The notes beneath the pieces are model-generated. The model was not told the DNA's origin, made no database searches, and worked only from the letters and a program-made list of their open reading frames with translations. Made by a program: the position numbers and the translations under genes. From positions 248,001 through 312,000 of the forward strand of contig NZ_JANUFF010000005.1 of assembly GCF_024806495.1 (NCBI RefSeq): a DNA stretch of 64,000 nucleotides, in the 5' to 3' direction. This DNA is from Chryseobacterium sp. JUb7 (GTDB lineage: Bacteria; Bacteroidota; Bacteroidia; Flavobacteriales; Weeksellaceae). This document shows positions 28,393-37,945 of this stretch, piece after piece (positions within the stretch are counted from its first letter, which is position 1; each line of letters begins with the position of its first letter).

Positions 28393-29598
28393 ATGGAAAA
28401 TACAGAGGTAAAAGCAATTGATACCACAAAAATTGTTTATCCTATTTTATTTATGATCAGTTTTTCACATTTTCTGAATGATCTGATCCAATCTACTATT
28501 CCTTCTTTGTATCCTATCCTGAAAGGTGAATTCAGTTTATCGTTTGCTCAGATTGGAATTATCACACTGGTATTTCAGCTTACCGCATCTATCTTACAGC
28601 CTTTTGTTGGTATTTATACCGATAAAAAGCCAAACCCGCGATCTTTAGCCATAGGAATGGCTTTATCAATGGCCGGTTTACTCCTTCTGGCAGCAGCCCA
28701 TCAGTATTATGTAATACTTGTAGCAGTAGGATTAATAGGAATGGGATCTTCAGTTTTTCATCCCGAAGCTTCAAGAGTAGCACAAATGGCTTCCGGAGGT
28801 CAGAAAGGACTGGCACAATCTATTTTTCAGGTTGGAGGAAATTCCGGAAGTGCAATAGGTCCTTTATTGGTCGCCCTCATCGTTCTTCCATTGGGACAGG
28901 GATATGTAGGGTTATTTGCGATTGCCGCTTTTATCGGGATTATTGTTTTATGGAGAATTGGCAACTGGTATGCTGAAAGATTATCCATCAAAAAAACAGC
29001 AAAGCATAAAGATCTGATAGTAAACATTCAATTGTCGCGAAAAAAAGTTTTATTTTCCATCACGATTTTGTTGGCCCTTGTGTTTTCAAAATACATCTAT
29101 CTGGCATCTATGACGAATTATTTTACGTTTTTCCTTATTGACAAATTTCATGTTTCTGTACAGGATTCTCAGTTATATTTATTCATGTTTCTTGCTGCAG
29201 TAGCTGCAGGAACAATCCTGGGAGGAAAGCTGGGTGATAAATACGGAAGAAAAAAAATAATCTGGATTTCCATTTTGGGAGCCGCACCGTTCACCCTTTG
29301 CCTTCCCTATCTCTCATTGGTATGGACGATTGTATTTGCTGTAATTATAGGCTTAATCATCGCGTCCGCATTTTCTGCCATCCTGGTATATGCAACAGAT
29401 CTTATGCCTGATAAAATAGGTTTGGTAGCCGGATTATTCTTCGGTTTTATGTTTGGAATGGGAGGAATCGGTTCAGCCGTTTTAGGAGCCGTAGCTGATG
29501 ATACCAGTATTGAATATGTCTTTAAAATCTGTGCATTTTTGCCGTTAATGGGTATTATTACGGCTTTACTTCCCAATATTAAAGGAAATAAGAAATAA
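28393..29598 (+). CDS. MFS transporter, fosmidomycin-resistance (Fsr) type
   Basis: The 401-residue protein has about twelve membrane helices. The N-terminal SFSHFLNDLIQSTIPSLYP and the SVFHPEASRVAQ motif in the fourth helix region are characteristic of Fsr-like exporters. GGKLGDKYGRKK is the MFS loop between the halves. Fsr of E. coli exports fosmidomycin, but the natural substrate of this group is unclear. It is paired with and probably repressed by the FCD regulator just upstream, so the inducer may be the cargo. Confidence 0.9.
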   Translation: MENTEVKAIDTTKIVYPILFMISFSHFLNDLIQSTIPSLYPILKGEFSLSFAQIGIITLVFQLTASILQPFVGIYTDKKPNPRSLAIGMALSMAGLLLLAAAHQYYVILVAVGLIGMGSSVFHPEASRVAQMASGGQKGLAQSIFQVGGNSGSAIGPLLVALIVLPLGQGYVGLFAIAAFIGIIVLWRIGNWYAERLSIKKTAKHKDLIVNIQLSRKKVLFSITILLALVFSKYIYLASMTNYFTFFLIDKFHVSVQDSQLYLFMFLAAVAAGTILGGKLGDKYGRKKIIWISILGAAPFTLCLPYLSLVWTIVFAVIIGLIIASAFSAILVYATDLMPDKIGLVAGLFFGFMFGMGGIGSAVLGAVADDTSIEYVFKICAFLPLMGIITALLPNIKGNKK

Positions 29599-29684
29599 TG
29601 ATTCCGGAAGAAACTCAGAGGTTTATATTAAGTTAAAATATCCCCTACTTCATGTAGAATACCGGACATTCGCTTTTAGTTTAA

Positions 29685-29721
29685 ATATAAAAAACCCTTT
29701 ACTTTTTACGGTAAAGGGTTT
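29685..29721 (-). terminator. Terminator region of the cobalamin locus
   Basis: An 11-bp stem AAACCCTTTAC with GTAAAGGGTTT. On the minus strand it is followed by a T-rich run. It lies 37 bases past the last gene of the locus and may also serve the convergent exporter gene. Confidence 0.8.
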
Positions 29722-29757
29722 CGATTTAATATCTAATTATTAAGGAATGAGTTTCAA

Positions 29758-32028
29758 TTAATTTTTGATTAATTTCTGCTGATACACAGCCTTATCAGTA
29801 GTAGCTCGTAAGATATACATTCCTTTTGGAAGTGCACTTACATTAATTTGTCCATTATTATACTGAACGTTGATTAATTTCCCTGAAACGTCGTATAGAG
29901 ACACATTTCCTACTTTTTCCTGAGTTTTAATATATAAAATATCTGTAACCGGATTAGGATAAATACTGAATTCCAACTTCTTAACCTCAGCAGTTGCCAA
30001 CACAGAAGCAGTAGCATTAACAATAAGAGTTTTCTCCACCACTTTTCCGTTTGAGTTAAAACTAACTACAATATTGGAAGTCCCGTTTGCCATAGGAGTC
30101 AGCACCAATTCTTCGTTAGCATTAATGGATGCAGTAACTACAGCAGGATTAGAATTAGACTTTACGGATTTAAGAATCGCGGCAGATAAATTATCTGCAT
30201 CTGAAACAATCGTTTTAAGGTCAATTGATGTTGCACTACCCACGTTCACCTGAGAAGGGAAAGTATTACTTACCACAGGTGCACTGTTGTCAGGGAATAC
30301 CGCCAGTGCAGGGAACCAGTAATAGTCATTCAATATTTTAGTATTCGTCAGAACACCCACATTATTAAAAGTATGGATCCAGTTTTTCTGGTAATGAGCT
30401 CCGTATCCGCTTTCTGTTGTATTTAAAATTAATTCGTCGGTAGATGGATTTACTCTTAATCCTGCTCCATAAGGAATCTGTTTGTACGTTCCTGTTTGCC
30501 CTGGAATAGCAGCAAAACTTTCGTTAAAAGTCTTAGTTGTCACATCAAATTTTACAATCTGTGTTCCTGAAGAAAAACTGTTGATAGAATTGATCCAGTA
30601 TAAAGCATTCTGCTGGCTGCTGGCTGTTAAGCTTCCGGCGTTCCATGCTCCCCATGAACCCAAATATTTTGTGGTCGGGATTGCATATTCTGTTTTTGCA
30701 AAAGTCGTTGGATTAATATTCACAATTTTCTGATCCTGAATAGCCCAAATGCTTCCGTCTTTAGCCTGAACAATTGAATGAAAAGCTCCCGCAATTGTAG
30801 TCACAACAGTATCTGTACCCGGATCTATTACCAAGATTCCGGCCGTTTGTTTTACTGCAAAAACATATTGTTGGGTACGGATCATATTTCCGATCTGTCC
30901 GGCATACTGACTACCACCACCAGTTGTAGGGATTAAGTTTCCAACCTGTAAATTATCAATATCAAAAATATAAACCCCGTTAGAAGCTCCGATATATCCT
31001 TTGTGTTCATTCACTCCTACGAAAGATCTACCGTCTCCACCTCCTATATTATTGAATCCTGCAATCTTCTGCATGGTTTGTGCATTTGCGATAACCAGTC
31101 TTCCACCAGGAGTATACTGCGTATCTCCTCCATCAGCAGCCTGCTTTGAGATAAAATAAAACTTATCTCCGTAAATCGTTCCGTACTGAGTCGTAGCTCC
31201 AAAAGCCTGATTATTGTTGGCATTGCTGTACACTCTGTAATTTACATTTCCATTACTATCAATGAAGTTTACAGATCCGTTGGTATGTCCGAACCATTCT
31301 TCATTCACCATAAAATAGCCATTGGTAAAATTCGTTGATGTAACATAAGGTGAAACTGCCGTCATCGTTGAAGAAATAGGGAAATCTGTGAAACCTGCAT
31401 TAAAGTTCCAAACATCCCAAGATCCGTTTTCCAAAGCACGGGTAGACGCTCCCACTCCTGAATATCCAAAATCCGGGTCTGTAGGATCTTTTACCCAGTA
31501 AGACCAGTATCCATTGGTTGTCCATCCCGACTGCCAGTGATCATTTGTATCCGCAGCTGTGTAGGCATCAAAGTCATAAGCTGTTGTATTGACAATTCCA
31601 TCAACAGGATAATAAGGATAGGTAACATTACCACTTTTATAAAGCGCATTTGTATTTGCTCCGTTTAGATCAAAACCAAGCCCTCCGATTGCCGTTCCGA
31701 ACTGTGTTCCCTGATACAGCAAAGAGAAAAATCTATGATCTGCTTTTGCAATAGCTTTTAACATATCTTCACCCGTTGCCGTACCATTCCATCTGAATCC
31801 CCACACTAGAGCATCCGGATTTTTGCTGTCATTCCACTGAACGACAAAAGCAGCCTCATTCGTTCCTGTACCCACCCAATACTGGATATCGGAGAAATTA
31901 ATTGTTGTTGCATTCTTATTGGCAGAATTCAGCTGAATATCATTTCGGGGCACGCCCTGTACTTTTATCTGAGCATTCGCAAAAAATGCAAACAGAAAAA
32001 AAGTCATTAAAAGATAAAACTTTTTCAT
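29758..32028 (-). CDS. Large secreted DUF5074-like protein with T9SS sorting tail
   Basis: The 756-residue protein has a signal peptide ending near FFANAQ. An N-terminal domain of about 240 residues has the motifs YWVGTGTNEAAFVVQWND and WGFRWNG and many Trp and Tyr residues. A beta-propeller-like region (about 260-560) matches DUF5074-like repeats. An Ig-like domain follows, then a type A T9SS sorting domain from FSIYPNPVTDILYI to KLIKN. It should therefore be exported by the type IX system and stay on the surface or be released. As the last gene behind a cobalamin riboswitch it probably helps capture corrinoids, but that is inferred from context. Confidence 0.8.
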   Translation of the reverse strand: MKKFYLLMTFFLFAFFANAQIKVQGVPRNDIQLNSANKNATTINFSDIQYWVGTGTNEAAFVVQWNDSKNPDALVWGFRWNGTATGEDMLKAIAKADHRFFSLLYQGTQFGTAIGGLGFDLNGANTNALYKSGNVTYPYYPVDGIVNTTAYDFDAYTAADTNDHWQSGWTTNGYWSYWVKDPTDPDFGYSGVGASTRALENGSWDVWNFNAGFTDFPISSTMTAVSPYVTSTNFTNGYFMVNEEWFGHTNGSVNFIDSNGNVNYRVYSNANNNQAFGATTQYGTIYGDKFYFISKQAADGGDTQYTPGGRLVIANAQTMQKIAGFNNIGGGDGRSFVGVNEHKGYIGASNGVYIFDIDNLQVGNLIPTTGGGSQYAGQIGNMIRTQQYVFAVKQTAGILVIDPGTDTVVTTIAGAFHSIVQAKDGSIWAIQDQKIVNINPTTFAKTEYAIPTTKYLGSWGAWNAGSLTASSQQNALYWINSINSFSSGTQIVKFDVTTKTFNESFAAIPGQTGTYKQIPYGAGLRVNPSTDELILNTTESGYGAHYQKNWIHTFNNVGVLTNTKILNDYYWFPALAVFPDNSAPVVSNTFPSQVNVGSATSIDLKTIVSDADNLSAAILKSVKSNSNPAVVTASINANEELVLTPMANGTSNIVVSFNSNGKVVEKTLIVNATASVLATAEVKKLEFSIYPNPVTDILYIKTQEKVGNVSLYDVSGKLINVQYNNGQINVSALPKGMYILRATTDKAVYQQKLIKN

Positions 32029-32064
32029 TTTTTATTGATTTTAAAAATATTGTCTTGTTAAATT

Positions 32065-33264
32065 TTAATTAAGATGTAAATCATATGCTCCGGCTACTTC
32101 GGTAGAAACTTCACCCAGCCATCCTGCTTCCTGATTAGTTCCTGTATATACTTTTACAAAATCAATTCCCGGAAGCTTTACATATTTTCCGTTTTTATCG
32201 ACAGCCCAGGAGATGTCAATATTGGATGCTTCATCATTATTCGGTGCATTATCAGCATACCCGAAATCATAAGACTTCCCTACCCAATAAGATCCCGTTC
32301 CGCTCTGATCATAAAAATTGTTCTGAAGTTTTGTTCCGGAAAAACTGTACGAGTTATCTGAAAGCCACAAAGGATAATAGCTTTGCACATGGAAGGTGTT
32401 TTTTGTTTTAAATCCTATATTCCCTAAATTATCCTCCCATTTGATATACTCAGTATCCGTCTGCCAAAACTCATTTCCCGGAACGGGAATCTTGTTTTCA
32501 TTGGGTTTGAAGTATGTGATGCTATAGTTTTTTACTGTTGTATTTTTAAAATATTCACTTCCTGCGATTTCGTACCATTCGTCTTCATCGGGCTTCCCGT
32601 TTTTATTTCTATCGTATGCCACCATGATAATTCCAGGCTCGCAAGATCCCGAGCGAGGTTGGCTGGCATCATTTCCCCAAAAGGCATTTCCGAGAATTTT
32701 AAAATCTTTACCATTCATATCCGGTATCGTATGGTCGAAACCAAACGTTACATAGCCGCCATACCCTCCAAGCGTGATCATTGTAGAATTTCCACCGACT
32801 AAAGATGCTTTAGCTTTCTGAAGCATATCATTGAATGTATTTCCTGCGATATATTCTGGAATTTCATTGATAAACTGCCCTACTGCCGGACGATAATCGA
32901 AAACATCAGAAATATATTTACTGTAATTTCCGGCTTCGTGGTTTACAATTATTTTTGAATTGTATGTTTTTACACTTCCGCTGCTTTCTATCTTTAATGT
33001 TAAAGGATAGGTTTTCACAACAGGACTGATAAAATCCAGTTCAGAATTTTGAGAAATAATAGAATCATTAATGCTCCAGGTAAAAGTTCCTCCAACTTTT
33101 GGGTTGATATTCAGAACTTTGAAACGGTCAATAGTATAAGATTCTTCCAAGCCCGTAAAGTTTGAATTATCTTCATCTTCTCTGTCGCTTTTACATCCGA
33201 TAACTGTAAGTACAGTAAGGGAGAAAAAAGCAGTTCTTAATAATTTAAAAGTATTTCTTTCCAT
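32065..33264 (-). CDS. Surface lipoprotein of the cobalamin locus
   Basis: The 399-residue product carries the lipobox VIGC (Cys24). A PKD/Ig-like domain (about 45-115, with GGTFTWSINDS) is followed by a larger domain with GGYGGYVTFGFDHTI and a Ca-binding-type loop DRNKNGKPDEDEW near residue 225. This layout matches proteins usually annotated only as cell surface protein in Bacteroidetes B12 loci. I recall the association but cannot check it here. It lies between the BtuG-like and T9SS-tailed genes, 14 bases after the former. Confidence 0.75.
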   Translation of the reverse strand: MERNTFKLLRTAFFSLTVLTVIGCKSDREDEDNSNFTGLEESYTIDRFKVLNINPKVGGTFTWSINDSIISQNSELDFISPVVKTYPLTLKIESSGSVKTYNSKIIVNHEAGNYSKYISDVFDYRPAVGQFINEIPEYIAGNTFNDMLQKAKASLVGGNSTMITLGGYGGYVTFGFDHTIPDMNGKDFKILGNAFWGNDASQPRSGSCEPGIIMVAYDRNKNGKPDEDEWYEIAGSEYFKNTTVKNYSITYFKPNENKIPVPGNEFWQTDTEYIKWEDNLGNIGFKTKNTFHVQSYYPLWLSDNSYSFSGTKLQNNFYDQSGTGSYWVGKSYDFGYADNAPNNDEASNIDISWAVDKNGKYVKLPGIDFVKVYTGTNQEAGWLGEVSTEVAGAYDLHLN

Positions 33265-33278
33265 TTTTCAAATTCAGT

Positions 33279-34415
33279 TTATTTATACAAAAAAGTGAAA
33301 TGGGCAGGGATATTTCCGCCTTCAGTTTTCCATTTAAAGTGTCCGTTTTTATTAAAACAATACACAAAACCCGTGGATACATAATTTCGGGCATCAGTAA
33401 TATAGATGTCTTCAGAGATTGGGTTCACAGCAATTCCGTAAGGAGTTTTTATAGCATCCACATATTCCTGATCAATAATTTTATTGGAAATTATTTCCTC
33501 AGTTTTCACATCAATGATCCCAAAAGATTTTTTGTAGGTATGGGTATTATAATTAAATTCATTCCCGTAATAATAGAGTTTGTCATTCACGATCGTCATT
33601 TCGCTTACCGAAACATGGAAGTCTTTTTTAACGGTTCCTGTTGCCGCATCTATTAAGAATAAACTGGAAGGAACTGTATAATAATCTCCTCTTGAGGTTA
33701 CATACAGATCTCCGTAATTATCTTTTTTGAGCCGGTGAAGATTTATAGCAACATCTATTTTTTTTGTTTCCTTAAAAGTGGTAAGGTCAACCACAGAAAC
33801 GGTCCGGTCATAATTCGGGAATTTATAACCTCCGGAATTGGCCACAAAAAGTTGATTTCCCACAATCTGTATTTCTTCAGGCTGATACCCGACGACCACT
33901 TCTCTTTGAACAGTCAACGAAGCAGTATCAATTTCTACCACTTTTCCAAGCGGCGCATTAGGATCTAAAGAAACCGGACCTGCATAACTTGAAGCATAAG
34001 CCTTACCGTCTTTGAAAGTCATGTACCTGCAGTTTTCCACGGTAATGCTTTTAATTCTTTTAGCCGTTTTAGCATCCATCACTTCAATTTTGTTGGATAC
34101 ATTAATGACGGCATACAGCTTATTTCCATAGATCTGAATATCATTTCCCACATCTCCCAGCTCCTTTACCACATTAGGATTAATGTCCGCATAAATATTC
34201 CGGTGATAAGTTCCTGTCGTATAATCAAAGAAATCCAAAGTACATTTATTACTTCCCATATTCCCTTCATTCAAAAGGTAAAATCCTTTGATAGCCGTAT
34301 TTTCCGGTTGTGCTAGCCCCTCTTCAACTTCCGGGCGGACGATAATATCATCGGTACGGCAGGAAACCAAAAAAGTGAGTACAAAAACGAAAAAGCAGAT
34401 ATTTAATTTTTTCAT
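33279..34415 (-). CDS. btuG: BtuG-like beta-propeller lipoprotein
   Basis: The 378-residue lipoprotein (lipobox TFLVSC, Cys19) is a YncE/YVTN-type propeller with blades such as VVDLTTFKETKKIDV and IEVMDAKTAKRIKSI. Its N-terminal FYLLNEGNMGSNKCTLDF resembles BtuG of Bacteroides, which caps the receptor BtuB and binds cobalamin with very high affinity. The ATG overlaps the stop of the receptor gene (ATGA), so the two are translationally coupled. The assignment rests on family resemblance plus the B12 riboswitch upstream. Confidence 0.8.
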   Translation of the reverse strand: MKKLNICFFVFVLTFLVSCRTDDIIVRPEVEEGLAQPENTAIKGFYLLNEGNMGSNKCTLDFFDYTTGTYHRNIYADINPNVVKELGDVGNDIQIYGNKLYAVINVSNKIEVMDAKTAKRIKSITVENCRYMTFKDGKAYASSYAGPVSLDPNAPLGKVVEIDTASLTVQREVVVGYQPEEIQIVGNQLFVANSGGYKFPNYDRTVSVVDLTTFKETKKIDVAINLHRLKKDNYGDLYVTSRGDYYTVPSSLFLIDAATGTVKKDFHVSVSEMTIVNDKLYYYGNEFNYNTHTYKKSFGIIDVKTEEIISNKIIDQEYVDAIKTPYGIAVNPISEDIYITDARNYVSTGFVYCFNKNGHFKWKTEGGNIPAHFTFLYK

Positions 34416-36430
34416 AATGTAAAACTTACAATGAGTCTGAATGTTCTTCCCGGCATCGGATAATTCAGCACCACATCATAATATTGATTTAAAATATTGT
34501 TGACTTCAAAACTGGCTTTAAACTCATGTGAATGCCAGTTGAATTTTTTCTGAATTGATAAATCATGGGTATACCAAGGCTGAACATAATTATACTGAAT
34601 ATTATTCTGCTGTCCGTCGTAGCGCTCTCCTACATAGATAAAGCTGTAATTAAAACCCCAGTCTTTGTAGTCTGCCATCATTGAAAAACCTCCACTATAC
34701 CAAGGGGCATAAGGAATCTGATCTCCGTAATAGGTTTCTGATTTGTCCGAATAATCCCTTGCTCTCTGATACGTAAAATTGATTAACGGTCTCAGTTTTA
34801 CATTTCCGAGAACGACATCTGCCTGCAAATTAACATCCGTACCAATGATATCAACATCTCCGAGATTCACCATCATCCACCGGAACATACTTCCATTCGG
34901 GGCTGCTATGATTTTATCTTCCACTCTGTTGAAATAGCCGTCTACTTTAGCATAAATTCTCTGAAGAGCCGATTTCGAAAAAGTTTTCTGATACGTAAAT
35001 CCCAAATTATATTGATTCGTAAATTCCGGCTGTAAAAATGTATTTCCGATATTTGTATAATACAGATCATTGAAAGTCGGCATCCTGAAAATTCTTTTAT
35101 AGAAAGCTCTTAGTGTAAAATCTTTGGCTGCAAAAGGCTGATAGCTTACAAATAATGAGGGCGTCCACTCTGTCATATCCGGAGATTTTGCATTTTTCTC
35201 AACCTCCTCATGAATAAAAGTTCCCAGAACACTTCCTAAAAACTTGAATCTTTTCCACTGATAAGTTGTTGCAAAAGCCGTCCAGGTACTGTAACGCGTT
35301 GGAAACGAAAAATTAACCAAGTCTGCATCCAGATTATTATATTGAAAATCTACACTTGTACTTACATCCCAATTCGGAGTGATGGAATATAAGTTGGAGG
35401 AAGATACAAACAGTTCTCTTTGAATATACTGATTCTGAATTTTTATGGACGAGACTGTATCAATATAATGAGTATAATCGTAAGCAAACTTGGCTTTAAA
35501 CTGAGTTTCTAATTTTGGAAATATTTTTTTCCTGAAATTCGCCTGTACAAAAAGGTTTTCGTCTGTCTGACGCTGCCCTCTTCCGTCAAAACGGGAATTT
35601 ACAATCGCTGCAGGAATTCCACGGTCTGAAAAATAACCATATCCCCTGATGTTCCAGCTTCCGTTATTGACAATTCCATTCAGGCTTGTTTCAAATCTTT
35701 TGGATTTAATATCCGAATCGAATCTTTTGGCAATTGTATCATATGCCACTTCTCCATCAGGATATTTTTTCTTGTAACGAAATTTATATACGCCGTCACT
35801 TTGCATAAACTCTGAACTGAAACTTGCCGAAATTTTATCGGAAATCTTCTGCTCCAAACGAAAAGAAGGATCAAATAAATCGATCGAACTGTTTTTTAAT
35901 CTTACAACAAGATTGGTTTTTCTGTTTCCTTTAAAGCTTGGAGATTTTGGCTGCAAATAGATAGAACCTGAAGATCCAAAATCCTTTGCAGGTTGAAAAA
36001 TTTCACTTTTTTGTCCATTGTAAAGAGAAATCTCCTCAATATCATCCAAAGAATATCTCCCCAGATCCACGACTCCATTCTGAGCATTTCCAATCTGAAT
36101 TCCGTCATAAAAAACACCGACATGCTGACTTCCCATACTCCGGATATCAATGGTTTTTAACCCTCCGACACCTCCGTAATCTTTAATCTGAACCCCGGAA
36201 AAATACCTCAGCGCATCAGCCACATTCTGACTATTGAGCCTTTCCAGCTCTGCACCCGATAAAACCTGGGCCGGAAGAATTTCTTTTATATTTTTCTTCC
36301 TGATATTAACAGAAACAATGGACTGTTCTACCGTATCTTTTTTAGTCTGTGAAAATATAAGAGTAGCCGTTAACACAAAAACTGCGAAAACAACCTTCTG
36401 AAGTTGAGATGTAAAAAATGTTGTCACCAT
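34412..36430 (-). CDS. btuB: BtuB-type TonB-dependent cobalamin receptor
   Basis: I use ATG 36430 (672 residues, MVTTFFTSQL). The GTG at 36502 would add 24 residues in the leader. A signal peptide ends near LIFSQ. The plug domain shows EILPAQVLSGAELERLN, YFSGVQIKDYGG and FYDGIQIGNAQNG, and a barrel of about 500 residues ends in FRLIVSFTL with a terminal hydrophobic strand. No CarboxypepD_reg domain is present. The cobalamin riboswitch 120 bases upstream makes corrinoid transport the likely role. Confidence 0.9.
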   Translation of the reverse strand: MVTTFFTSQLQKVVFAVFVLTATLIFSQTKKDTVEQSIVSVNIRKKNIKEILPAQVLSGAELERLNSQNVADALRYFSGVQIKDYGGVGGLKTIDIRSMGSQHVGVFYDGIQIGNAQNGVVDLGRYSLDDIEEISLYNGQKSEIFQPAKDFGSSGSIYLQPKSPSFKGNRKTNLVVRLKNSSIDLFDPSFRLEQKISDKISASFSSEFMQSDGVYKFRYKKKYPDGEVAYDTIAKRFDSDIKSKRFETSLNGIVNNGSWNIRGYGYFSDRGIPAAIVNSRFDGRGQRQTDENLFVQANFRKKIFPKLETQFKAKFAYDYTHYIDTVSSIKIQNQYIQRELFVSSSNLYSITPNWDVSTSVDFQYNNLDADLVNFSFPTRYSTWTAFATTYQWKRFKFLGSVLGTFIHEEVEKNAKSPDMTEWTPSLFVSYQPFAAKDFTLRAFYKRIFRMPTFNDLYYTNIGNTFLQPEFTNQYNLGFTYQKTFSKSALQRIYAKVDGYFNRVEDKIIAAPNGSMFRWMMVNLGDVDIIGTDVNLQADVVLGNVKLRPLINFTYQRARDYSDKSETYYGDQIPYAPWYSGGFSMMADYKDWGFNYSFIYVGERYDGQQNNIQYNYVQPWYTHDLSIQKKFNWHSHEFKASFEVNNILNQYYDVVLNYPMPGRTFRLIVSFTL

Positions 36431-36550
36431 TAGCTCATTTAGAATAATGATGACGCTAATGGATATAAGAATACAACGACTAAGCGCAGTCGTAAACCAC
36501 ACAAAATCAATGATGTCCTAAGCTTTATTCCACGAAAGCGTCAAACGTTA

Positions 36551-36715
36551 AATCTTCTGGCAGGTCTTCTGACTTACTCCATTTTTGAAATCCTTCCCAT
36601 TAAAAAACAGTGGATATAATCTTCAAAAACTTGTTTAGTGGAGCTTACAGCAGCGGGTCTGTTCCGGATTTTCACCGGATTCCCTTTTAAGCGCTTTTTA
36701 TGGCTCACCAGATTT
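36551..36715 (-). promoter_or_regulatory. Cobalamin riboswitch
   Basis: Read on the minus strand, the element has the conserved core AATCCGGTGAAAATCCGGAA, then ACAGACCCGCTGCTGTAAGC, and ends with the B12 box GTCAGAAGACCTGCC (36561-36575). The closing stem pairs AATCTGG with CCAGAAGATT. It should shut off the receptor operon when adenosylcobalamin is plentiful. The gap to the receptor ATG is about 120 bases, enough for an expression platform. Confidence 0.95.
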
Positions 36716-36732
36716 CGGCAAAGATAGAAAAT

Positions 36733-36772
36733 AAATCATAGAATCAAAATCGAATTTAATTCTATGATTTTC
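36733..36772. repeat. 12-bp inverted repeat upstream of the riboswitch
   Basis: AAATCATAGAAT and ATTCTATGATTT flank a 14-base loop. It could be a terminator, or a site acting on the promoter of the B12 locus. The T run is weak on both strands. Confidence 0.4.
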
Positions 36773-36802
36773 AAGCAAATATATTTTAAAACTGGTTTAA
36801 TA

Positions 36803-36990
36803 AAAAATCTTTTTTTAACGCAAAGTTTTCATTTTTTGTTGTGAATATTTTTAAGGAACAAAGATTAAATCAATTATAATTGATTAGAAGAAGCTTAAGT
36901 TCTTATCCATCGTTTCATCAAACAACTTCGCTGATCATCTTTTCGCCTTAAAATCAAGGGGTTTTTAAATAAAATCTTTGCGTTTTAATA
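36803..36990. repeat. Interspersed intergenic repeat with inverted ends
   Basis: About 190 noncoding bases bounded by TTTAACGCAAAG near 36810 and CTTTGCGTTTTAA near 36975. The ends are inverted copies, as in a small MITE-like or REP-like element. Related AACGCAAAG words appear near 50965, and a looser relative near 42250. No gene is seen inside. Confidence 0.5.
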
Positions 36991-36995
36991 GAAAT

Positions 36996-37937
36996 TTAAA
37001 TCCCAAAATTCAGGAAAATACTAAAACGTGATTTAGCCTCAATATCTCCTCCTGCCAAATTGGAATACGTAGGAAGCATGATTTCACTTCCCAAACTGAA
37101 TTTCTTGTAAGAAGCCTCAAAGCCTAACTTTCCGTATAATGCACTTCCGGCTGTATTGGGTAAAACCTCATCAAATTGTTTATTCCGGTCATAGACCTCT
37201 CCCTGCAAACCCGCTTTTCCTGAAAAATTCACTTTTTCATTTGATAAAATCTGATAAAAACCTGTAGCTGCATAATTCCATTGATTTCCGAAACGGTAGT
37301 ATTTTTTATTTTCAGTTTTTAAAGTGTAATCTGTATTCAGTAGAACAGCCAGTTTGTTTTTCTGAAATTTATAATTCAGAACCATCTGATAATCCCAACT
37401 TCCCGTTCCCAGCTGAAAACTCGGATTGACCCCCGAAACTCCTTTTTCATCAAATTTTCCCAACGGAACTTTTACACCAACTCCTCCATTCAGTTGATGG
37501 ATATTGTCTTTTGAATTTAATAACTGATAAATCCCCATCAGATTTAAATCTCCGATTCCATTGATTTTAATATCTCCCTGCATGGTTTTCTTTTCATGGA
37601 AATGGAACGGTAAACTTGCATAAACACTCAGTTTTTTAGTTAATGGAATCTTCCCCCAAAGCTGAATGGTATTAAAATATTGATCCTGCGTCAAATCTTT
37701 TACAAAAAGGTTTTCTTTTGCTTTATAATGTTGGGCAAAATATTTAATCCCAATAAACTGAGGGTTCAATAATGATTCAAAACCTGATGAACCGTTTCCT
37801 GCAGCACATCCACAAGCATCACAATCATCAAAAACCATTGCGTGAAAATCAGTTGGAATATAGAGACTGTCACTGATTGTTTTAGCCTGAGCTAAATTCA
37901 ATAAAATCAAACTTATAATTAAAAATATCTTCTTCAT
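36996..37937 (-). CDS. Outer-membrane barrel with a Cys-rich N-terminus
   Basis: The 313-residue protein has a signal peptide ending at AQA. A short motif DDCDACGCAAGNGSSG (about residues 38-53) carries four Cys close together, well suited to a metal site. From about residue 60 alternating strands such as KLSVYASLPFHFHEKK suggest an outer-membrane beta barrel. It lies 8 bases after the MbnH-like gene, in the same operon. A role in moving a metal or small compound is suggested by context only. I do not know a named family. Confidence 0.75.
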   Translation of the reverse strand: MKKIFLIISLILLNLAQAKTISDSLYIPTDFHAMVFDDCDACGCAAGNGSSGFESLLNPQFIGIKYFAQHYKAKENLFVKDLTQDQYFNTIQLWGKIPLTKKLSVYASLPFHFHEKKTMQGDIKINGIGDLNLMGIYQLLNSKDNIHQLNGGVGVKVPLGKFDEKGVSGVNPSFQLGTGSWDYQMVLNYKFQKNKLAVLLNTDYTLKTENKKYYRFGNQWNYAATGFYQILSNEKVNFSGKAGLQGEVYDRNKQFDEVLPNTAGSALYGKLGFEASYKKFSLGSEIMLPTYSNLAGGDIEAKSRFSIFLNFGI

Positions 37938-37945
37938 AAATAAAA

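Noticed and set aside
34412..36502. GTG 36502 as start of the cobalamin receptor
   Set aside because: The extra 24 residues lie in the leader between riboswitch and gene. ATG 36430 gives a normal signal peptide.
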